Shown: positions 28,014 through 36,928 of the stretch, piece after piece
Layout of the letters: the number at the start of each line of letters is the position of its first letter
Numbering within the stretch: position 1 is the stretch's first letter
Assembly: GCA_900551445.1 (NCBI GenBank)
Contig: URWA01000014.1
Span: 16,470 to 80,469 of the forward strand
Direction: 5' to 3'
DNA length: 64,000 nt
Origin: an uncultured Bacteroides sp.
Lineage (GTDB): Bacteria > Bacteroidota > Bacteroidia > Bacteroidales > Bacteroidaceae
Position numbers and translations under genes: made by a program
The notes under the pieces: generated by a model
The model's input: the letters and a program-made list of their open reading frames with translations, nothing else
What the model was told of the DNA's origin: nothing
Database searches by the model: none

Positions 28014-29387
28014 TCACTGTTTAATCCATCCCGGATATTTAAAATCACATTTACGCCAAGACGGATTGATTCGTACGTATGTATTTTTCTGTTTCTCTAC
28101 AATCCACTTCTGCAGTTTTTCTTCACTACGGTTGGCAGTTACAATATCTTTCAGACGCTGATAGTCTTCCGAAATCGTAGCTTTGTGTCCATCAATACGG
28201 TTTTTCAATTTCACAATGGCACACACTTCCTTTCCTTTGGAATTAATCATGGTAAACGGCTGAGAAACCTCTCCAATCTGCATGCCTTCTACGGTCTTGG
28301 CCACCTCCTGTGAAACCAGTCCGGCCAGCTGCTGCATCTCGAAACGGGAAGTAGAAGTCTGAGGGTTGGCCAGCAAACCGTGGTTGTTACGTGTATCTTT
28401 ATCCTGAGACACCCATATAGCAGCCTCATCAAACGTCACTTTTCCTTTACGAATGTCATTTGCCAAGGTATCCAGTTTATTCAGTTCTGCTTCAATTTCC
28501 TTTTCATCCACACGGGGCTTAATCAGGATATGACGGTAGCTCACACGGTCACCACGCTTTTCAATCAGCTGGGCAATGTGATAACCATATTCTGTCTGGA
28601 AAACTTTTGAAATTTTCTTGGGGTCTGTCAGGTTAAACACCACATTGGCAAATTCCGGAGTCAACTCTCCACGCCCTGTAAAGCCATATTCACCTCCACG
28701 ACGGGCAGAACCCGGGTCTTCGGAATACATACGTGCCAAGGTAGAGAAAGTCGTCTCTCCCTTATTGATACGATCCGTAAAATCACGCAATTCCTTCTTT
28801 ACCCGTTCTATTTCTTCCTCCTTGATCTTAGGTTCACGCGTAATAATCTGTACCTCCACCTGTGTAGGAACAAACGGAATACTATCCTGCGGCAGACGGC
28901 TGAAATAGTTTCTCACTTCCGCCGGAGTCAGTTTGATATCTCCCACAATCTTTTTCTGCATTTCCTGCACGGTCAGTCCGTCGCGGATATTCTCACGCAG
29001 CATCTCCCGAATCTGAGTAGAAGTCTTGTTATAATATTCCTCCAGTTTTTCCTTTGAACCAATCTGTTCGGTAAGCCAGGCAATTCGTGACTCCACTTGC
29101 TGAAGCACTTCCTGGTCACTGACTTCGATACTATCTATTTCGGCCTGATGAAGGAACAGTTTCTGCACGGCCAGTTCTTCCGGTATCACGCAATACGGGT
29201 CACCGTCAAAACGGCGTCCTTCATACTGGGCATTCAAACGTTCATTTTCTACATCCGATTTAAGAATGGCTTCATCGCCGACAACCCACACCACTTCGTC
29301 AATCACGTTATCTTGTGCCATCGTGGGAACTGTTCCAGTCAAGGCAAATAAGAAAGCCAAGACACCAGTCATGATCAATTTATTCAT
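28014..29387 (-). CDS. surA: SurA-like peptidyl-prolyl isomerase (parvulin type)
   Basis: A 457-residue periplasmic chaperone with a signal peptide ending in TMAQ. The SurA N-terminal helical domain (DEVVWVVGDEAILKSDVENER) is followed by two parvulin-like domains. The first (~residues 175-275) shows FSTLARMYSEDPGSARRGGEYGFTGRGELTPEFANVVFNL; the second (~290-400) is more degenerate. It should assist folding of outer-membrane proteins. The symbol is by resemblance of domain layout; it may not be strictly orthologous to the E. coli protein. Confidence 0.85.
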   Translation of the reverse strand: MNKLIMTGVLAFLFALTGTVPTMAQDNVIDEVVWVVGDEAILKSDVENERLNAQYEGRRFDGDPYCVIPEELAVQKLFLHQAEIDSIEVSDQEVLQQVESRIAWLTEQIGSKEKLEEYYNKTSTQIREMLRENIRDGLTVQEMQKKIVGDIKLTPAEVRNYFSRLPQDSIPFVPTQVEVQIITREPKIKEEEIERVKKELRDFTDRINKGETTFSTLARMYSEDPGSARRGGEYGFTGRGELTPEFANVVFNLTDPKKISKVFQTEYGYHIAQLIEKRGDRVSYRHILIKPRVDEKEIEAELNKLDTLANDIRKGKVTFDEAAIWVSQDKDTRNNHGLLANPQTSTSRFEMQQLAGLVSQEVAKTVEGMQIGEVSQPFTMINSKGKEVCAIVKLKNRIDGHKATISEDYQRLKDIVTANRSEEKLQKWIVEKQKNTYVRINPSWRKCDFKYPGWIKQ

Positions 29388-29430
29388 TTTCTGTCTATTT
29401 GATTTGTTTGGTCCATTACATTACAAAGGA

Positions 29431-29438
29431 CGAAGATA
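29431..29438 (-). promoter_or_regulatory. Possible promoter element before surA
   Basis: TATCTTCG on the minus strand differs from TAnnTTTG by one base, 43 bases before the surA ATG. Weak evidence; surA may equally be read through from the upstream isomerase gene. Confidence 0.35.
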
Positions 29439-29447
29439 CGGCATTAA

Positions 29448-30734
29448 TTACTTTTTTCCGCTACAATTAACGGTTTTTAAAATGTCTTGGTTTATTTCAA
29501 TTCTGAAACGTTGCTGCAATTCTTCCAACCGTGATTTTTCCATTGACAAACGATAATCACGTTGCACTTCTTCCCGCACATCCTGGAATTCTTCAGGCCC
29601 TTTTTTCAGACGTTTTCCCAAGATAAATATATAAGGCAAATCAGTCCGAGGCGTAAAGTGTCCGCATTTAAAAGCCAGCTTATCGACATAAGGATTACTT
29701 CCTATCTGAAACAATCCGGTCTCTACCTCTGCTTTCAGACTTGCATCCTCCTTTGAGAAGGCATCAATCTTTTCTTTCCATTCGTTCAAGGGAAGTTTCT
29801 TCAACTTCTTCTTCAGTTTAGAAGCAGCCTTTTTATTCAAGCAATACACTACACCACCTTTAAAATGAGGAAGTTCCCATGCATATTCCTTTTTATGAGC
29901 CTCAAAATAATCCTCCAACTCTTTATTCCCGACATTACCTGAAGGAGCCACCACATGACGCTTGTCCCAATAGGCCGCCAACAGGCCCTCTGTGATTTGC
30001 TTCCACTCGATACTATCAGGTTCCGACTCCTCTTTTGGAATATTAGCCACCTCAGCCTTGGATGCAGGATAGTCTTCTTGCTTACAATCCAGCAACCTAA
30101 CCACATGAATACCCAACGGAGAGAAAAACGGCGCGGAAAAATCATTTTTTTTCAGGGCGTCCAACTGCTCCGAAAATTCTTTTACCAGACAAACCTCCGG
30201 AATCCATTCCCCATCTGCATAAGGAGAAGACGCACTCGCCTCTGAGGAATAATTGCGTGCCAAGGTCTCAAAATCGGCTCCCGCCTTCAAGGCCGTATAG
30301 ATTGAATCCATGCGCTGCCTTGCCTGACGTTCCTGTACTGCCGACACATGCTGCGGCAACAGGATGGATATCTGACGAAATTTCACCCACTTCATGGGAA
30401 CAGATTTCAGCGCATGCGACTCTCTCTCTCTACCCATCTCATTTTGCAGGACACTGCACTGCAAACGGAAATCGGGCAACGTATCCCATCCTTGTTTTTT
30501 GGCATCGGCCACTTTCAGCTTATAATACAAGAAATGCGGCAAGAAATGCTCGGTTGAAATACCATTCACCGCATGTATCCGCGCGTAATAATGGGCAAAC
30601 TCCTCCACAGAAGTCGCTTCTCCGTCAATCCGGAACACAACTTCCCGCTCTTCCGCATAAGAAGTCACTCCCACACACATCAGATACAAGCATAATAATA
30701 CGAGTCGACACATGGCTAACCTTAAAAATTTCAT
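29448..30734 (-). CDS. Parvulin-type peptidyl-prolyl isomerase, second copy
   Basis: A 428-residue secreted protein with a signal peptide (MKFLRLAMCRLVLLCLYLMCVGVTSYA). A parvulin-like domain is seen around residues 120-215: ISILLPQHVSAVQERQARQRMDSIYTALKAGADFETLARNYSSEASASSPYADGEWIPEVCLVKEFSEQL and PFFSPLGIHVVRLLD. The frame opens at a TTG (30737) but ATG 30734 is the natural start. It is paired with the surA-like gene 60 bases downstream and likely shares its role in outer-membrane protein folding. It is more diverged from SurA than its neighbour. Confidence 0.8.
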   Translation of the reverse strand: MKFLRLAMCRLVLLCLYLMCVGVTSYAEEREVVFRIDGEATSVEEFAHYYARIHAVNGISTEHFLPHFLYYKLKVADAKKQGWDTLPDFRLQCSVLQNEMGRERESHALKSVPMKWVKFRQISILLPQHVSAVQERQARQRMDSIYTALKAGADFETLARNYSSEASASSPYADGEWIPEVCLVKEFSEQLDALKKNDFSAPFFSPLGIHVVRLLDCKQEDYPASKAEVANIPKEESEPDSIEWKQITEGLLAAYWDKRHVVAPSGNVGNKELEDYFEAHKKEYAWELPHFKGGVVYCLNKKAASKLKKKLKKLPLNEWKEKIDAFSKEDASLKAEVETGLFQIGSNPYVDKLAFKCGHFTPRTDLPYIFILGKRLKKGPEEFQDVREEVQRDYRLSMEKSRLEELQQRFRIEINQDILKTVNCSGKK

Positions 30735-30737
30735 CAA

Positions 30738-30805
30738 ACAAAAAAATCATTCCAGCCGTCAGGCAAGTCTGCCTCACACAAACTTACCTGACGTTTAGAA
30801 TGATT
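30738..30805 (-). terminator. Terminator of guaB
   Basis: On the minus strand, a long interrupted stem forms from three pairs of arms: 30798-30805 with 30745-30752, 30087-like inner arms 30787-30793 with 30757-30763, and 30782-30785 with 30765-30768. It is followed by a run of seven T. Confidence 0.85.
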
Positions 30806-30840
30806 ATCTATAATATAAATAAAGTCAAAGACTGTTTTTA

Positions 30841-32316
30841 TTACTGAGGACGGCTATAGTTCGGTGCTTCACTCGTAATAGCCACATCGTGCGGATGACT
30901 TTCCAGTACTCCGGCATTAGTGATGCGAGTGAACTTCGCATTGTGCAGCTCCATGATGTTGTGTGCTCCGCAATAACCCATACCGGCACGCAGACCACCT
31001 ACCAGCTGATAGATCACTTCATACAAAGAACCTTTGTAAGGCACACGCGCAGCAATACCTTCCGGAACCAGCTTCTTCACATCGGTAGTTCCACTCTGGA
31101 AGTAACGGTCTTTTGAACCATTTTCCATAGCTTCCAAAGAACCCATACCACGATAGGATTTGAACTTACGTCCATTGAAGATGATTGTGTCGCCCGGAGA
31201 TTCTTCCGTACCAGCGACCAAAGAACCGATCATTACGCTATAACCACCGGCAGCCAATGCTTTTACCACATCACCAGAATAGCGCAAACCACCATCTGCA
31301 ATCAAAGGAACACCCGTTCCTTCCAAAGCTTTAGCGACATCGTACACAGCTGTCAGCTGAGGAACACCTACACCGGCTACCACACGAGTCGTACAGATAG
31401 AACCCGGACCGATACCTACTTTCACAGCATCAGCACCTGCCTCTACCAGCATCTTGGCTGCTTCACCTGTAGCCACATTACCTACCACAATATCAATATC
31501 GGGGAAGCGCTTCTTGGCCTCTCTTAATTTTTCAATGACATACATGGAATGACCATGAGCCGTATCGATAACAATGGCATCTGCTCCGGCATTTACCAAC
31601 GCCTCAATACGGTCGAAAGTATCGTTTGTCACACCGACACCGGCAGCCACACGCAAACGGCCTTTAGAATCCTTGCAAGCCATCGGTTTGTCTTTCGCCT
31701 TGGTAATATCCTTATAAGTAATCAAACCTATCAGCTTACCGTCTTTGTCTACTACCGGAAGTTTTTCAATCTTGTTTTCCTGCAGGATTCTGGAAGCAGT
31801 TTCCATATCTGTTCCCGGTTCTGTAGTCACAATATTTTCTTTTGTCATCACCTCGTCGATACGCTTGTTCATATCCTTTTCAAAACGCAAATCGCGGTTT
31901 GTCACGATACCTACCAGGTAATTTTCATCATCCACCACAGGAATACCTCCAATCTTGTATTCAGCCATCAAATCAAGTGCATCCTTTACGACTGAACCTC
32001 TTTTTATGGTTACAGGGTCGTAAATCATTCCATTTTCAGCACGCTTTACGATAGCTACCTGACGAGCCTGTTCCTGAATGGACATGTTCTTATGGATTAC
32101 ACCGATACCGCCTTCACGGGCAATCGCAATTGCCATCTGTGCTTCGGTAACTGTATCCATGGCTGCAGTTACAAACGGAATTTTCAACTCAATGTTGCGT
32201 GAAAACTTAGTCGTGAGTTCGACTGTTTTAGGTAATACTTCAGAATAGGCCGGAATCAACAATACATCATCGTAGGTTAATCCGTCCATTACAACTTTAT
32301 CTGCAATAAATGACAT
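30841..32316 (-). CDS. guaB: IMP dehydrogenase
   Basis: A 491-residue enzyme that oxidises IMP to XMP with NAD+, the committed step of GTP synthesis. The catalytic Cys308 lies in GPGSICTTRVV. Two CBS domains are inserted at ~residues 95-215 (IYDPVTIKRGSVVKDALDLM; VTTEPGTDMETASRILQENKIEKLPVVD). The flap region (KLVPEGIAARVPYKG) and the terminal YSRPQ are intact. It has its own promoter and terminator, so it is probably monocistronic. Confidence 0.97.
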   Translation of the reverse strand: MSFIADKVVMDGLTYDDVLLIPAYSEVLPKTVELTTKFSRNIELKIPFVTAAMDTVTEAQMAIAIAREGGIGVIHKNMSIQEQARQVAIVKRAENGMIYDPVTIKRGSVVKDALDLMAEYKIGGIPVVDDENYLVGIVTNRDLRFEKDMNKRIDEVMTKENIVTTEPGTDMETASRILQENKIEKLPVVDKDGKLIGLITYKDITKAKDKPMACKDSKGRLRVAAGVGVTNDTFDRIEALVNAGADAIVIDTAHGHSMYVIEKLREAKKRFPDIDIVVGNVATGEAAKMLVEAGADAVKVGIGPGSICTTRVVAGVGVPQLTAVYDVAKALEGTGVPLIADGGLRYSGDVVKALAAGGYSVMIGSLVAGTEESPGDTIIFNGRKFKSYRGMGSLEAMENGSKDRYFQSGTTDVKKLVPEGIAARVPYKGSLYEVIYQLVGGLRAGMGYCGAHNIMELHNAKFTRITNAGVLESHPHDVAITSEAPNYSRPQ

Positions 32317-32346
32317 AGGGCTTTATGCTTTAGATTTTATTGCGTG

Positions 32347-32354
32347 CAAATATA
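32347..32354 (-). promoter_or_regulatory. Promoter of guaB
   Basis: TATATTTG on the minus strand fits TAnnTTTG, 31 bases before the guaB ATG. Confidence 0.65.
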
Positions 32355-32416
32355 CGAATTTTATTCAGAATAAATCGGTCGATTAACATCTTTTTAAAAA
32401 GGAAGGTTCCATCCGG

Positions 32417-32456
32417 AAAAACAATCGGCCGGTGTGAGATGTTACACACCGGCCGA
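32417..32456 (-). terminator. Terminator of recQ
   Basis: A perfect 12-bp GC-rich stem (32445-32456 with 32425-32436 on the minus strand), eight-base loop, then a T-rich tail. It lies 33 bases after the recQ stop. Confidence 0.9.
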
Positions 32457-32489
32457 CAGCAAATATCCAAAAGAATCCTGCACCAAAAA

Positions 32490-34673
32490 TCAATTGGCCA
32501 TTTCTGAGATAAACTTGATACGTACCAAGCGGATTTCATCCTCCGTATAGTCGTCACCCAGTTCATCCATGGCATCATCAATCTTATCGGTGGTTGATTC
32601 CTTGAAATAATCATAAATATCCTGCATGTGGTCTTCGTCCATGATTTCCTCCAGGAAATAATCGATATTCAGTTTGGTACCTGAATATACGATGGCTTCA
32701 ATCTCATCCAACAGTTCGCTGAATTCAATACCCTTGGCCACTGCGATATCATCCAACGCCACTTTACGGTCGATGCTCTGAATAATGGAAACCTTCAGTT
32801 TTGACTTGTTGGCTACCGTACGTACTCTCAAATCTTCCGGACGGTCGATTTCATTCTCGTCACAATGCTTTTTAATCAGCTCACAGAATTCCTGACCATA
32901 ACGTTTGGCCTTTCCGGCTCCAACTCCCGGGATATTCTGCAGTTCTTCCAAAGTCACCGGGTAAATCGTAGCCATTGCTTCAAGAGAAGGATCCTGGAAT
33001 ATTACGTATGGAGGAACATCCAACTTCTTCGACATCTTCTTACGCAAATCTTTCAGCATGGAATACAATACCGGATCGACCGCACAAGAAGCACCACTCC
33101 GCATCGGAGTTTCTTCCACTTCCTCCTCATCAAAATCCGCATCTTCTACTATTTTGAATGACTTCGGCTTTTTCAGAAACTTATGTCCTTCCGGTGTCAC
33201 CTTCAACAGACCGTAGTTTTCCACATCCTTTGCCAGGTAACCTGCAATGAGAGCCTGCCGAATGACTGCATTCCACAACCGTTCTTCTTCTCCCATCCCA
33301 GAGCCGAACACTTCCAGATCTTCATGCTTGTGCGCAAGCACTTCGGATGTTTCCTTACCTAACAATATATCAATTATATAATCTTGCTTAAAGTTTTCTT
33401 TTACGGCAATGATCGTTTCAATCACTGCACACAATGAATCCTGAGCCTCCACTTGTTTCTTTGGATTTAAACAGTTATCACAATTACCACAATTATCTTC
33501 CGTATATTCTTCACCAAAATAATGCAACAATATTTTCCTCCGGCACACTGAAGATTCTGCGTATGCCGCTGTTTCCTGCAACAGCTGACGTCCGATTTCC
33601 TGTTCCGAAATGGGTTTCCCCTGCATAAACTTTTCCAGTTTCTGCAAATCCTTGTTCGAATAGAACGTGATGCACTGTCCTTCGCCTCCGTCACGTCCGG
33701 CCCGACCTGTTTCCTGGTAATAGCCTTCCAGACTCTTCGGCACATCATAATGGATGACGAACCGCACATCTGGTTTGTCTATTCCCATTCCAAAGGCAAT
33801 CGTAGCCACAATCACATCAATATCCTCTTTCAAAAAAGCATCCTGATTGGCATTACGGGTAGCAGAATCCATTCCGGCATGATAAGCACGTGCTTTAATG
33901 CCATTGGCCTGCAGTATTTCCGTCAGCTCTTCCACCTTCTTGCGGCTCAAGCAATAAATGATACCCGACTTCCCTTCATTCTGTTTGATGAATTTGATGA
34001 TATCCTTGTCCACATTTGCCGTCTTGGCACGTACCTCATAGTACAGGTTCGGACGATTGAAGGAAGATTTGAACTCTACGGCATCCGTCATCCCCAGATT
34101 CTTCTGGATATCCATTTTCACTTTTGGAGTAGCCGTTGCTGTCAAAGCAATTACCGGAGCTTTCCCGATTTCGTTGATAATCGGACGAATCCGACGATAT
34201 TCCGGGCGAAAATCATGTCCCCATTCCGAGATACAATGTGCTTCATCCACCGCATAAAACGAAATCTTCACATGCCGCAGGAAATCCACATTCTCCTCTT
34301 TTGTCAAAGATTCAGGTGCCACATACAGCAATTTCGTCTTTCCGGCCAGGATATCCGATTTCACCTGATCTGTAGCCGACTTGGTCAGTGAAGAATTGAT
34401 AAAATGAGCAATTCCATCCTCTTCACTAAAATTGCGCATCGCGTCCACCTGATTCTTCATCAAAGCAATCAGCGGCGAAATCACAATAGCAGTTCCATCC
34501 ATCAGCAAAGAAGGAAGCTGATAGCATAACGACTTTCCCCCTCCTGTAGGCATTAATACAAATGTATCCTTTCCAGATAATAAGTTCCGAATAATCGCCT
34601 CTTGGTTCCCCTTAAAAGTATCGAATCCAAAATACTTTTTGAGTGCTGCTGATAAACTGATATTTTCCGCCAT
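32490..34673 (-). CDS. recQ: ATP-dependent DNA helicase RecQ
   Basis: A 727-residue superfamily 2 helicase. Motifs in order: Walker A MPTGGGKSLCYQLP, DEAH box (VDEAHCISEWGHDFRPEYRR), TATATPKV, the second RecA domain ending in QETGRAGRDG, the RQC zinc site (Cys residues in CRRKILLHYFGEEYTEDNCGNCDNC) and winged helix, then an HRDC domain (LRKKMSKKLDVPPYVIFQDPSLEAMA). About 120 residues follow the HRDC domain, ending in an acidic tail (residues ~665-727); E. coli RecQ is about 610 residues. It acts in recombination and repair of stalled forks. Confidence 0.96.
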   Translation of the reverse strand: MAENISLSAALKKYFGFDTFKGNQEAIIRNLLSGKDTFVLMPTGGGKSLCYQLPSLLMDGTAIVISPLIALMKNQVDAMRNFSEEDGIAHFINSSLTKSATDQVKSDILAGKTKLLYVAPESLTKEENVDFLRHVKISFYAVDEAHCISEWGHDFRPEYRRIRPIINEIGKAPVIALTATATPKVKMDIQKNLGMTDAVEFKSSFNRPNLYYEVRAKTANVDKDIIKFIKQNEGKSGIIYCLSRKKVEELTEILQANGIKARAYHAGMDSATRNANQDAFLKEDIDVIVATIAFGMGIDKPDVRFVIHYDVPKSLEGYYQETGRAGRDGGEGQCITFYSNKDLQKLEKFMQGKPISEQEIGRQLLQETAAYAESSVCRRKILLHYFGEEYTEDNCGNCDNCLNPKKQVEAQDSLCAVIETIIAVKENFKQDYIIDILLGKETSEVLAHKHEDLEVFGSGMGEEERLWNAVIRQALIAGYLAKDVENYGLLKVTPEGHKFLKKPKSFKIVEDADFDEEEVEETPMRSGASCAVDPVLYSMLKDLRKKMSKKLDVPPYVIFQDPSLEAMATIYPVTLEELQNIPGVGAGKAKRYGQEFCELIKKHCDENEIDRPEDLRVRTVANKSKLKVSIIQSIDRKVALDDIAVAKGIEFSELLDEIEAIVYSGTKLNIDYFLEEIMDEDHMQDIYDYFKESTTDKIDDAMDELGDDYTEDEIRLVRIKFISEMAN

Positions 34674-34727
34674 TGTCCTTTGGATTTAGATGTTTGTTGA
34701 TTGTAAAAATATTGTCTCCGTATGTAA

Positions 34728-34735
34728 CAAAGTTA
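34728..34735 (-). promoter_or_regulatory. Promoter of recQ
   Basis: TAACTTTG on the minus strand fits TAnnTTTG, 55 bases before the recQ ATG, so recQ need not depend on the clp operon. Confidence 0.55.
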
Positions 34736-34816
34736 TAAACAACTTTCCATATTACACAAATATTTCAGTGAATATTTCATCGGAAATTCTTTTTTTCTCA
34801 CTAAAAAACTCTCTTT

Positions 34817-36067
34817 TTATGCCATTTGCAAACGGGATAGGTTAGCTTTTCCCATCTGTTGCTTGGCATAATCCAATGTTACGACAAAGCGTTCCACATG
34901 CTGTGAGGGTATTTCAAACATGACATCGTTCATAATGGTCTCCACGATAGAACGCAGTCCGCGAGCTCCCAATTTATACTCGATGGCCTTGTCTACAATA
35001 TATTCAAACACCTCCGGTTCGAACTCCAGCTTTACGCCGTCCATTTCAAACAATTTGATATACTGCTTGATGATTGAGTTCTTGGGTTCTGTAAGAATAT
35101 TACGCAAAGCCGTACGGTCCAACGGGTTCAAATAAGTGAGCACCGGCAGACGGCCAATGATTTCCGGAATCAGACCGAACGATTTCAAGTCCTGGGGAGC
35201 AATGTATTGCATCAGATTGCCCCGGTCTATCTTCACCGCTTCCTTCGCCGCACTATAGCCTACCACGTTGGTGTTCAGACGCTGGGCAATCTTCCGTTCA
35301 ATACCGTCGAAAGCACCTCCACAAATAAACAGGATGTTCTTGGTATTTACCGGAATCATCTTCTGGTCCGGATGCTTGCGTCCTCCCTGAGGCGGCACAT
35401 TCACTACAGAACCTTCCAGAAGCTTCAACAAGCCCTGCTGTACTCCTTCACCACTCACATCACGCGTAATCGACGGATTGTCTCCCTTACGGGCAATCTT
35501 ATCTATTTCATCAATAAACACAATCCCTCTTTCTGCTTCTTCCACATTGTAATCGGCCACCTGAAGCAAACGGGTCAGGATACTCTCAATATCCTCTCCC
35601 ACATACCCGGCTTCGGTCAGCACCGTGGCGTCTACAATCGTAAACGGCACATGAAGCAGTTTCGCGATGGTTCTTGCCAGTAAAGTTTTTCCGGTACCCG
35701 TACTTCCCACCATGATGATGTTCGACTTTTCAATCTCCACCTCATTCTTGTCTTTCGGCTGGAGCAAACGTTTGTAGTGGTTATACACTGCCACCGCCAG
35801 ATAACGCTTGGCATCATCCTGCCCGATGACATACTGGTCCAGAAAATCCTTGATGTCCTTCGGTTTGGGGAGTTCCGACAAGTTCAACTCAGGACCTCCC
35901 TTACCCTGCTGATGCATCGCCTCCTTCACTATTTCGTGTGCCTGTTCCGCACAACTGTCGCAAATACATCCGTTGACTCCCGTAATCAGGAAGCCGACTT
36001 CATCCTCCGTGCGACCACAAAAGCTGCATCGTCTCTTAGTATTTCTCGAAGTCTTTTTATCTTCCAA
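34817..36067 (-). CDS. clpX: ClpX, ATPase subunit of the ClpXP protease
   Basis: A 416-residue AAA+ unfoldase. It has an N-terminal C4 zinc-binding domain (CSFCGRTEDEVGFLITGVNGCICDSC), Walker A GSTGTGKTLLARTIA, Walker B IVFIDEIDKIA, the pore GYVGED loop and the IGF-type region that docks ClpP. The start is a TTG at 36067: the in-frame stop TAG lies two codons upstream, and the next ATG is about 50 residues in and would remove the zinc domain. It lies 33 bases after clpP and is probably cotranscribed with it. Confidence 0.96.
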   Translation of the reverse strand: MEDKKTSRNTKRRCSFCGRTEDEVGFLITGVNGCICDSCAEQAHEIVKEAMHQQGKGGPELNLSELPKPKDIKDFLDQYVIGQDDAKRYLAVAVYNHYKRLLQPKDKNEVEIEKSNIIMVGSTGTGKTLLARTIAKLLHVPFTIVDATVLTEAGYVGEDIESILTRLLQVADYNVEEAERGIVFIDEIDKIARKGDNPSITRDVSGEGVQQGLLKLLEGSVVNVPPQGGRKHPDQKMIPVNTKNILFICGGAFDGIERKIAQRLNTNVVGYSAAKEAVKIDRGNLMQYIAPQDLKSFGLIPEIIGRLPVLTYLNPLDRTALRNILTEPKNSIIKQYIKLFEMDGVKLEFEPEVFEYIVDKAIEYKLGARGLRSIVETIMNDVMFEIPSQHVERFVVTLDYAKQQMGKANLSRLQMA

Positions 36068-36100
36068 AGTCTATCTAGTTTTGAATTAAATTCTGCTTAA

Positions 36101-36775
36101 TTATAACGAAGGCTTACGTGAAAGCACTTCATCAATCATACCATATTCCTTTGCCTCGGAAGCTGTCATCCAGTAATCACGGTCTGAATCAGCCCATACC
36201 TTGTCAAAGTCCGTATGAGAATGGTCTGCAATAATAGTGTACAGTTCTTTCTTCAACTTCTGAATCTCACGAGCCGTAATCTCAATATCCGACGCCTGTC
36301 CTTGAGCACCTCCCATCGGCTGGTGAATCATCACGCGTGAGTGAGTCAGTGCCGAACGCTTACCTTCCTTTCCGGCCACCAGCAACACAGCAGCCATGGA
36401 AGCAGCCATACCGGTACAAATTGTCGCCACATCGCTACTGATGAACTGCATGGTATCATAGATGCCCAGACCGGCATATACAGAGCCGCCCGGAGAGTTG
36501 ATGTAAATGGAAATATCCTTTCCTGAATCCACTGAGTCCAGATACAACAGCTGTGCCTGCAACGTATTAGCCGTATAGTCATCAATCTGAGTACCCAAGA
36601 AAATGATACGGTCCATCATCAGACGGGAGAACACGTCCAACTGCGTCACGTTCAACTGACGTTCTTCCAAAATATACGGATTCAAGTATCCTGCCTGCGA
36701 CTTAATGACGTCATCAAGCACCATACTGTTCATTCCGAGATGCTTGGTAGCATATTTTCTAAAATCATCCATCAT
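36101..36775 (-). CDS. clpP: ClpP, protease subunit
   Basis: A serine protease of ~224 residues that forms the tetradecameric chamber fed by ClpX. The catalytic Ser126 is in TGMAASMAAVL, the His in HSRVMIHQPMGG and the Asp in the DRDYWMTASEAKEYGMIDEVL region. The frame is open to 36835, but a TAnnTTTG promoter at 36833-36840 overlaps that start, so ATG 36775 or 36772 (MMDDFRKYATKH) is the real one. Confidence 0.95.
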   Translation of the reverse strand: MMDDFRKYATKHLGMNSMVLDDVIKSQAGYLNPYILEERQLNVTQLDVFSRLMMDRIIFLGTQIDDYTANTLQAQLLYLDSVDSGKDISIYINSPGGSVYAGLGIYDTMQFISSDVATICTGMAASMAAVLLVAGKEGKRSALTHSRVMIHQPMGGAQGQASDIEITAREIQKLKKELYTIIADHSHTDFDKVWADSDRDYWMTASEAKEYGMIDEVLSRKPSL

Positions 36776-36832
36776 AATTTCTAAAATTAAATGATAATAA
36801 AAGAGGCTTCTAACCTCCTTCTTCCGAAAAAA

Positions 36833-36840
36833 CAAAAGTA
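36833..36840 (-). promoter_or_regulatory. Promoter of clpP-clpX
   Basis: TACTTTTG on the minus strand fits TAnnTTTG and leaves a leader of about 50 bases. It decides the clpP start against the longer reading. Confidence 0.7.
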
Positions 36841-36928
36841 CAAAACACTTCTGTCTTACAGAAGAGGTCCCGTTAAAAGCCTCCTTTTTTAAACTATTTT
36901 AGCAGTCAATTCTGATTGCTAAAATGAT

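Noticed and set aside
36776..36835. Longer N terminus for ClpP
   Set aside because: It overlaps a good promoter element and adds residues not typical of ClpP.
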